Below, piece after piece: positions 58,968-64,000 of a stretch of DNA of 64,000 nucleotides; positions within the stretch are counted from its first letter, which is position 1; every line of letters begins with the position of its first letter. A program made the translations under genes and the position numbers. The stretch lies in NCBI GenBank assembly GCA_965661945.1, contig CBFIFP010000006.1:1-64000 (forward strand), written 5' to 3'. The DNA comes from JAJRPT01 sp965661945. GTDB taxonomy: Bacteria; Bacteroidota; Ignavibacteria; Kapaibacteriales; UBA2268. A model generated the notes under the pieces. The model was not told the origin of the DNA. It ran no database searches and saw only the letters and a list, made by a program, of their open reading frames with translations.

Positions 58968-59714
58968 TTATGGCGTAATAGGATTAGAAATTCTCTCAAC
59001 CAAATAGTCTTTTAAAACTAAATAACCCACAACTCTATCTTCTTTTCTTATCTCCTTTTTAACCAAACCAATAAAAGGAGAATACCAAGAAATAGAAGAC
59101 TCCAAAAAAAGCATAGTTGGTTTTAACTTTTTATCCGATGGATTAATGATATTTTGATTATAAAGCTTTTCTTGAAGTGGAAATAAATTCACAGACCCCA
59201 AAGGCGAATCTTCCTTAATTGGCTCTAACCATTCATACTTTGCCTTTGTTAAACCGTCCCAATAATGAACCTCTCCATCTGGAGAGTTTCTGATAAGCAA
59301 GCTCCCAACTAAAACTAAATTCTCTGGGTCATTAATCTCTACAATTGATGCACCCTCTCCGCATTTCATAAAATATAAATAATTTGATACAATTCCATTT
59401 TGAATTAACCTATATACAACTATTTTTCTCTTCTTTTTATTTTCATAAGCAAAAATAAAATCTTTCTGTCCAACCTCTAAAATATACTTCTTAGGTAACT
59501 TCTCTCTTTCTTTATCAGACAAACTTTCTAAATAGAAATCTTTATATTCATAATAATATTCCCACTTATTTCCTGTTTCAATTGGCAAAAGTGTAGAATT
59601 ATAATTAGTCAAATTGTCATCTGGAAGACAATTAAATACATTCTTATCAGCAAAATAAGGATTTACACAAGAAACAAAAAACAAACTAATACCTAAAAAA
59701 AGTAAAAACTTCAT
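58968..59714 (-). CDS. Lipoprotein, unknown
   Basis: A 248-residue lipoprotein; the lipobox FVSC puts the Cys near residue 16. The mature part contains YNSTLLPIETGNKWEYYYEY, a pattern also seen at the start of many Bacteroidetes lipoproteins that measure nothing known, and a second half with several beta-strands. I see no named domain. It lies downstream of, and on the same strand as, the 59814 gene (99 bases apart). Function unknown. Confidence 0.65.
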   Translation of the reverse strand: MKFLLFLGISLFFVSCVNPYFADKNVFNCLPDDNLTNYNSTLLPIETGNKWEYYYEYKDFYLESLSDKEREKLPKKYILEVGQKDFIFAYENKKKRKIVVYRLIQNGIVSNYLYFMKCGEGASIVEINDPENLVLVGSLLIRNSPDGEVHYWDGLTKAKYEWLEPIKEDSPLGSVNLFPLQEKLYNQNIINPSDKKLKPTMLFLESSISWYSPFIGLVKKEIRKEDRVVGYLVLKDYLVERISNPITP

Positions 59715-59813
59715 ATTAAATTAAATTTTTAAATAATAAATAAAAACCAAAACCTCATAACGAATTAAATATCAATTAATTTTAAAATTAAAAAACATAC
59801 TTCATACCAAAAT

Positions 59814-60554
59814 TTATAGATTAAATCCAAAACCAATAAATATGTTATTTATATTCGTATTCCCTAACTCAATGTACTTATAACCAGCAAACCCGTTATA
59901 ACGCTCTCTGTAAAGATTAAACTTTACATCAAAATCATGAAATAAAATCTCACGTAAACTTCCAAAACTATAATCAGCCTCCAAGGAAACCGGCTTATAA
60001 AAAAACCACTCTATACCACAATCAATTCCAAAACCATTGGAACTCTCTTCACCAGCCATATTCAACAAACCAACTCCCCATTGCATATTCACCTTCTCTA
60101 ATCTAACACGATTATATCTTAAAAAAACTTGAGTGAAATTTAGTAAATTTTCTTCAAACCTAAACCTTTCGCTAAATCTATTATGTTTTAACTTAATAGA
60201 CCAAAACCTTGAAGGAAAAATATCCAAATCTAAGTTCAAACCACTTACCGCCGTTAAATCCTGACTAACATACACATTGGAACCAATGTGCCATTTCTTA
60301 CTTCCATTTTCATCAAATAAGCCTTTATCATATTTATATGGAAAATCTGAATAATAATAATAGCTTGAGCTGCCAAAAAATATCTCTGGAGCGCTTAACA
60401 TAAGCTCAACTAATAAAAATATCCAAAAATCATCACTATCGCCATCAGCATTTTCTAAATCCTTCAATTTCCCACCAGAATCTCTTCCTCGAGGATTATC
60501 TAATGAGACTAAACTCAAATGAAATATAAAAAATATTATAAATATTATTTTCAT
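59814..60554 (-). CDS. Probable outer-membrane beta-barrel protein, unknown
   Basis: A 246-residue protein with a signal peptide (about 1-18), an acidic Gly/Asp stretch, a hydrophobic segment (FWIFLLVELMLSAPEIFFG, about 43-61) and then alternating aromatic/polar strands to the end (NINNIFIGFGFNL), which looks like an 8-strand outer-membrane barrel with a terminal strand. The extra hydrophobic segment before the barrel is odd. No family recognised. Function unknown. Confidence 0.6.
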   Translation of the reverse strand: MKIIFIIFFIFHLSLVSLDNPRGRDSGGKLKDLENADGDSDDFWIFLLVELMLSAPEIFFGSSSYYYYSDFPYKYDKGLFDENGSKKWHIGSNVYVSQDLTAVSGLNLDLDIFPSRFWSIKLKHNRFSERFRFEENLLNFTQVFLRYNRVRLEKVNMQWGVGLLNMAGEESSNGFGIDCGIEWFFYKPVSLEADYSFGSLREILFHDFDVKFNLYRERYNGFAGYKYIELGNTNINNIFIGFGFNL

Positions 60555-60580
60555 ATAGCAAATTTAAGAAAAAAATTCAA

Positions 60581-60588
60581 TAATTTTG
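60581..60588 (+). promoter_or_regulatory. TAnnTTTG box at the 60592 gene
   Basis: TAATTTTG ends only 3 bases before the ATG at 60592, so a transcript would start at or just inside the start codon. Confidence 0.3.
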
Positions 60589-60591
60589 AAA

Positions 60592-61014
60592 ATGATATAT
60601 TTAAAATACATAATATTTATATTTTTTGTTTCATCTTGCGTTTACAAAAATCAAAAAATACAAGATGACGATATCCATTTCATCATTGATGAAATAAAAA
60701 TAAACCCATCAAACTGGGAAAAAATAGCTACTGATAAATCAAAATCACAACTAAACAGCTTTTTTTTAAAAGAAGAAAATATAATTTTAGTACAAGATTT
60801 CTTCACTCACATAAAAATTTCTAAATTTGATGTGGTGAATATTAAAAATGAATTTGTTGGAAAAAATAATCAAAAATTAACTAAAGTAACATTAGGTAGA
60901 AAAGAAAATGAATTTAGAATAACTTTTATATTTCTGTACTTTGAAGATATTGATAAATGTAAGTTAATTAACCTAGAAAGTAAATCTACAATTTTAGAAA
61001 AATTCCAAAATTAG
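60592..61014 (+). CDS. Small lipoprotein, unknown
   Basis: A 140-residue protein. Its signal sequence ends in the lipobox VSSC, Cys near residue 16, and the mature part is Lys/Asp/Asn-rich with a few beta-strands and no known domain. The ATG at 60592 is preferred to a TTG two codons upstream. A TAATTTTG box almost touches the start. It is divergent from the beta-barrel gene with about 35 bases between them. Function unknown. Confidence 0.55.
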   Translation: MIYLKYIIFIFFVSSCVYKNQKIQDDDIHFIIDEIKINPSNWEKIATDKSKSQLNSFFLKEENIILVQDFFTHIKISKFDVVNIKNEFVGKNNQKLTKVTLGRKENEFRITFIFLYFEDIDKCKLINLESKSTILEKFQN

Positions 61015-61306
61015 CTGCTTAATCAAAATCAAAATGAATTATTGCTCTTAAAAGCTAAAAATTTAGATATAAGTCGCTTTATTTAGGTTATAAATTATTC
61101 AACCAAAATCGTTTATTGCTATATTTTTAATCAATTATTATTTAGATTTATTTTTTTTTATTAACAAAATTATCTTATATTGCCAATTGAGATTTGCATA
61201 AAATAAAAAACTTTCATTATAAACTCAACCAAGTTCTCACCTTAAGGAGAGAATTTAAGAGGGGCAAAAAAGAAAAATGTAATAAAAATTATTTAAAGGT
61301 AGTTTC
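61015..61306. other. Non-coding leader region of the 61307 gene
   Basis: This 292-base AT-rich gap has no reading frame. It contains an interrupted palindrome at 61234-61253 and the ribosome site AAAGG at 61295-61299. Confidence 0.5.
61234..61253 (+). repeat. Interrupted palindrome TTCTC-a-CCTTAAGG-a-GAGAA
   Basis: The 20 bases are self-complementary apart from one A-A position in each arm. It includes an AAGGAG sequence but lies about 55 bases before the next ATG. It could be an operator-like dyad or a leader hairpin; no factor can be named. Confidence 0.4.
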
Positions 61307-61972
61307 ATGAAAAATTCTATATCAAAAACAATAAATATTGTAGATATTCTGGGAAGACCTGTTTTTAATAAATCTTGTTGGACTAGGATTTGGTTACCTC
61401 AATATGGTACAATTGAAAATCCTACACCTAATTTTGCAATTGTTCCATGTAAAGGAACAACTTGTTGTAAAGTTGGCATCAAAGTATGTAGAGCAACTCC
61501 TAACATAGTCAGTATAGAAGTTACTCAACCTTGGGAAGAAAATACTTCTTGTAGTGGGGAGTTTTATAGATATAATTATAGATTAGGCGGACCAAGCATT
61601 GTCTATGATTCAACTCAATGTAATCAAGCTTGCGAAGATTGGATTAATAATTTAGATACAACTGGTTATACTTCAAATAAATTTATTTTTTCTGATGAAA
61701 ACAAAACTCAAATTGATGGATTTTATTTTGAAATTTCAAACAATGAAGACTTAATAGAATTATCTATCTCTTCTGACTCCGAATACAGCAATTCAAATTT
61801 AAAAATTATTGATTTGCATGGTAGAGAAATTCACTCTGAAATTTTAGATATTATAAAAGGTTTTAACAGAAAATCTATAAATACAAACAACTTAAACACT
61901 GGTATTTACCTAATTCAGTTAAATTTAGGTTACAAACATTTTGTAAGTAAGAAAATTATAATAGTGAGGTAA
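61307..61972 (+). CDS. Cys-rich protein with T9SS C-terminal domain and no evident signal peptide
   Basis: A 221-residue protein. AAAGG seven bases before the ATG supports the start, and a stop lies a few codons upstream in frame. The N-terminus (SKTINIVDILGRPVFNKSCW) is not a Sec signal and resembles the strand-turn IxDxxGRxV of T9SS tails. Residues about 20-125 hold about ten Cys (VPCKGTTCCKVGIKVCR, NTSCSG, STQCNQACEDW). Residues about 150-221 are a T9SS type A sorting domain (IIDLHGREIHSEI, NTGIYLIQLNLGYK). A T9SS tail without a signal peptide is contradictory, so a missed start, a decayed gene or an unusual export route should be considered. Confidence 0.65.
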   Translation: MKNSISKTINIVDILGRPVFNKSCWTRIWLPQYGTIENPTPNFAIVPCKGTTCCKVGIKVCRATPNIVSIEVTQPWEENTSCSGEFYRYNYRLGGPSIVYDSTQCNQACEDWINNLDTTGYTSNKFIFSDENKTQIDGFYFEISNNEDLIELSISSDSEYSNSNLKIIDLHGREIHSEILDIIKGFNRKSINTNNLNTGIYLIQLNLGYKHFVSKKIIIVR

Positions 61973-61974
61973 AT

Positions 61975-63801
61975 ATGTTTAAATTAATTTTATTTTTAAT
62001 TATTACCTTACATATTTTATTCTCTCAGAATAAATGGGAATTGGTTGCTGGAAGTGATACTTTAAACGGGCAAAGAATTGAACTGATTAAGTCATTGGAT
62101 TCAAATAATTGTTTTCTTCTATTAGGAGGTCAATCAACAGGGAATAAGATTTATAAAACTACTAACCAAGGGGAAACTTGGGACGAAATAGCTTCATTGG
62201 TAATTGATAATGGAAGAAGGTCTGAAGGGGTTAGTTTTGTAAATGAAAATGATTTTTATTTAACAGCATCGCCAAAATTTTTAGCAATAAGCAAAAATGG
62301 TGGTATTGACTTTAAAGTGATTGAGATTGAATCACCATATTCATTTTTATATAAAATGATAATGAAAGGTAATAATGGTATAATTGTTTCTTTTCCATAT
62401 TCAGTTTTCACTGATGATGATTGGAGTTCTAATTATCATATAGAGTTAGGATTTATATCTGATTTTGATTTTATTGATTCAAATAAAGTATTAATTCTTA
62501 CAAATACAGAAGACGATAAAATAAATCATATTTATATGGAACTTTATTTATATAATTTTGAAACTCAAGAAATAATACACATTTCAGAGATAGGCGGATA
62601 CATTTTTCCTTGGAAGATGGAATTGGTGGGCAATAATATATTTATAGTTGGCCAAGCAATGAACTCTTTAAGTGGAGGGAGTTCTAATAATGTAATTTAC
62701 AAAAGTAGTGATTTAGGCAAATCTTGGAGAAGAGTTCATGACATTTATTTTGATATAAACTTAATACCTTATTTAGAAGATATTACTGAATCTAAAGTAC
62801 TTGGAATTTTAGATGTTTCTTTTAAAAATGATTCAGTTGGAATTGCAGTTGGCAGAAGTGGTATGATAATGCATACTTACGATGCCGGTGAAACATGGTT
62901 TTATGAGTATGAAGAGAATATACCTGAAGAAATTAGAAATAAATCAGCAACTATGAAGTGCGAATTTATAGGAGAAACTCCAATTATTTCTGGTCATACT
63001 AAATATTTATATAGGTTAAAAGAAGATAATTTAAAACCAAAACCAGAAGATACGATTACTGTAGATGGATATATTTTAGAAAAAGGCGAACCAAAAGAAG
63101 GAATTGCAATTTGCTTAGATAATAGATTTGCAATGACAGATAGCAATGGATATTTTAGATTTATAAAGGTAAGAGATGGAGATTACACATTAACCCCAAT
63201 AAACAATGAAAATGCTTTCTATTTACCTTATGATTTTGAACCAAAAAATATCTCAACAAAATTTAATAAAGACACCACAATTAACTTTGAATTAATTGAT
63301 AAAAGAGAGTATTTTTCATTTTCAGGCAGAGTAGTAAAAAATGGAGATGGCTTAGAAGGTATTGCAGTAGAAATTCAATTAGATGATAGTAAAATAGTAC
63401 CAGTATTAGACACTACTTATACTGATGAAAATGGAATATACATGTTTGAAAATAAAGAAAATAGAAGATATTGGATTAGACCGCTTTCTGATAAATATAC
63501 CTTTTCACCAAAAGAAATTCTAATTACAATAGACAGAGACAGAGTTTGGAATGACCCATTTCGAGTAGAATTCAACTCCGTAACCCAAAACCCTAACTTC
63601 CAAATCCGCGATAACGTGCTAATAAGCGAAGAAGTTGCAGGTATGAACTATCGAATAATCTCCCTAAGTGGCAGAGTAGTAAAATCCGCCAACCTCCCCA
63701 AAGAACTAAACCTAAACGCCCACCCCACTGGCACCTACATCTTGCAAATCACCAAGAGCGAGCAAGTAATCTTCACCCACAAATTTCAGGTGGTGCGGTG
63801 A
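61975..63801 (+). CDS. Secreted beta-propeller and carboxypeptidase-regulatory-domain protein with T9SS tail
   Basis: A 608-residue protein starting two bases after the previous stop. A signal peptide (about 1-17) leads into a BNR/Ycf48-like beta-propeller (KIYKTTNQGETWDEI, VIYKSSDLGKSWRRV, MIMHTYDAGETWFYEYE). Two carboxypeptidase-regulatory-like domains follow (GYILEKGEPKEGIAICLD, FSGRVVKNGDGLEGIAVEIQ), then a T9SS sorting domain from about 540 (ISLSGRVVKSANLPK, PTGTYILQIT). From about base 63560 onward G+C rises from roughly 23% to about 50% with C-rich codons, a sharp change inside one gene. Ligand unknown. Confidence 0.82.
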   Translation: MFKLILFLIITLHILFSQNKWELVAGSDTLNGQRIELIKSLDSNNCFLLLGGQSTGNKIYKTTNQGETWDEIASLVIDNGRRSEGVSFVNENDFYLTASPKFLAISKNGGIDFKVIEIESPYSFLYKMIMKGNNGIIVSFPYSVFTDDDWSSNYHIELGFISDFDFIDSNKVLILTNTEDDKINHIYMELYLYNFETQEIIHISEIGGYIFPWKMELVGNNIFIVGQAMNSLSGGSSNNVIYKSSDLGKSWRRVHDIYFDINLIPYLEDITESKVLGILDVSFKNDSVGIAVGRSGMIMHTYDAGETWFYEYEENIPEEIRNKSATMKCEFIGETPIISGHTKYLYRLKEDNLKPKPEDTITVDGYILEKGEPKEGIAICLDNRFAMTDSNGYFRFIKVRDGDYTLTPINNENAFYLPYDFEPKNISTKFNKDTTINFELIDKREYFSFSGRVVKNGDGLEGIAVEIQLDDSKIVPVLDTTYTDENGIYMFENKENRRYWIRPLSDKYTFSPKEILITIDRDRVWNDPFRVEFNSVTQNPNFQIRDNVLISEEVAGMNYRIISLSGRVVKSANLPKELNLNAHPTGTYILQITKSEQVIFTHKFQVVR

Positions 63802-63821
63802 TAAAATAGTTAAAAAAATAT

Positions 63822-64000
63822 TCAACTACTCCGCAAATACAGCGAAAGAACTGATACATCGGCAGGGGAAACCCCCTGAATACGTGATGCCTGACCCAAT
63901 GACCCAGGGCGTATTTTAGTAAGTTTTTCTATTCCTTCTCTTGAAAGCGACGGAATCTTTGAGTAATCTAAAGTATCTGGAATAAACTTGTTCTCATTTT
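63822..64000 (-). CDS. mnmG: tRNA uridine-5-carboxymethylaminomethyl modification enzyme MnmG, 3' end (truncated by window edge)
   Basis: The last 59 codons of a minus-strand gene. The translation includes DYSKIPSLSREGIEKL and RPGSLGQASRIQGVSPADVS and ends VLSLYLRSS, matching the C-terminal helical domain of MnmG/GidA, which with MnmE modifies wobble uridine 34. The 5' part lies outside the window. Bases 63841-63900 are about 52% G+C, unlike most of the window. It converges on the T9SS gene at 61975-63801 with 20 bases between stops. Confidence 0.9.
   Translation of the reverse strand, partial: NENKFIPDTLDYSKIPSLSREGIEKLTKIRPGSLGQASRIQGVSPADVSVLSLYLRSS

Overview
The window is AT-rich DNA (roughly 30% G+C by eye) from a Gram-negative bacterium of the Bacteroidota/Chlorobiota superphylum, most likely the Ignavibacteria/Kapaibacteria side. 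Evidence: many secreted proteins end in type IX secretion (T9SS) type A sorting domains; a consensus Bacteroidetes promoter (TTTG-N20-TATTTTTG) precedes rpoZ and TAnnTTTG boxes precede many other genes; paired DUF1800/DUF1501 genes and a Bacteroidetes-type QueE are present. Against classical Bacteroidia are flagellar rod genes (flgB, flgC, fliE) and many clear Shine-Dalgarno sequences. The lineage is inferred, not proven.

Layout: 0-3.4 kb, 3' part of a large beta-helix T9SS surface protein with odd codon use. 3.5-6.5 kb, cation P-type ATPase and a small membrane protein. 6.5-11.2 kb, cytochrome c maturation operon (ccmC-like, ccmD, ccmE with a Cys haem ligand, ccmF, TlpA/ResA-like thioredoxin). 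11.2-19.5 kb, minus-strand operon of a giant LamG/ASH T9SS protein with DUF1800 and DUF1501. 19.7-22.7 kb, minus-strand operon for probable aminolipid (glycine/ornithine lipid) synthesis plus an OmpA lipoprotein. 22.7-23.9 kb, dcd and pyrE. 24-27.2 kb, S9 peptidase, rpoZ, merR-like regulator. 27.3-35.2 kb, WD40 protein, OmpA-like protein, mnmD, subtilisin-like T9SS protease, cohesin-like protein and an IgGFc-binding-domain/beta-barrel protein. 35.2-37.3 kb, rlpA, queE, fmt. 37.6-41.6 kb, SPOR protein, MscS channel, glutathione peroxidase, L-2-hydroxyglutarate oxidase. 41.9-43.6 kb, flgB-flgC-orf97-fliE behind a possible sigma-54 promoter. 43.6-47.9 kb, an accessory region of two parallel minus-strand operons. 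47.9-51.3 kb, rsmI, lysA, lysC. 51.5-57.3 kb, SpoIIE-type phosphatase and a TolC-HlyD-ABC export operon with a degenerate ATPase. 57.4-64 kb, tRNA-Ser(GCU), folC, lipoproteins, two T9SS-tailed proteins, and the 3' end of mnmG.

The most unusual part is 43.6-47.9 kb. Two operons each have a paralogous, length-conserved 5' leader whose hairpin survives between copies through G-U pairs only on the transcribed strand, then a small secreted protein, an 11-bp intercistronic hairpin, and a lipoprotein with a thioredoxin-like fold. The first operon is bracketed by the real 3' end of fliE and a second, 36-nt fliE tail 2.6 kb further on that differs mostly at synonymous positions. This resembles an element inserted at the fliE 3' end, although no integrase is visible.

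Other points worth attention: the CcmE CxxxY haem-binding variant, the ABC exporter lacking canonical Q-loop, signature and Walker B residues, a G+C-rich patch spanning the ends of two convergent genes at the right edge, a G+C island inside flgC, and a T9SS-tailed Cys-rich protein with no visible signal peptide.
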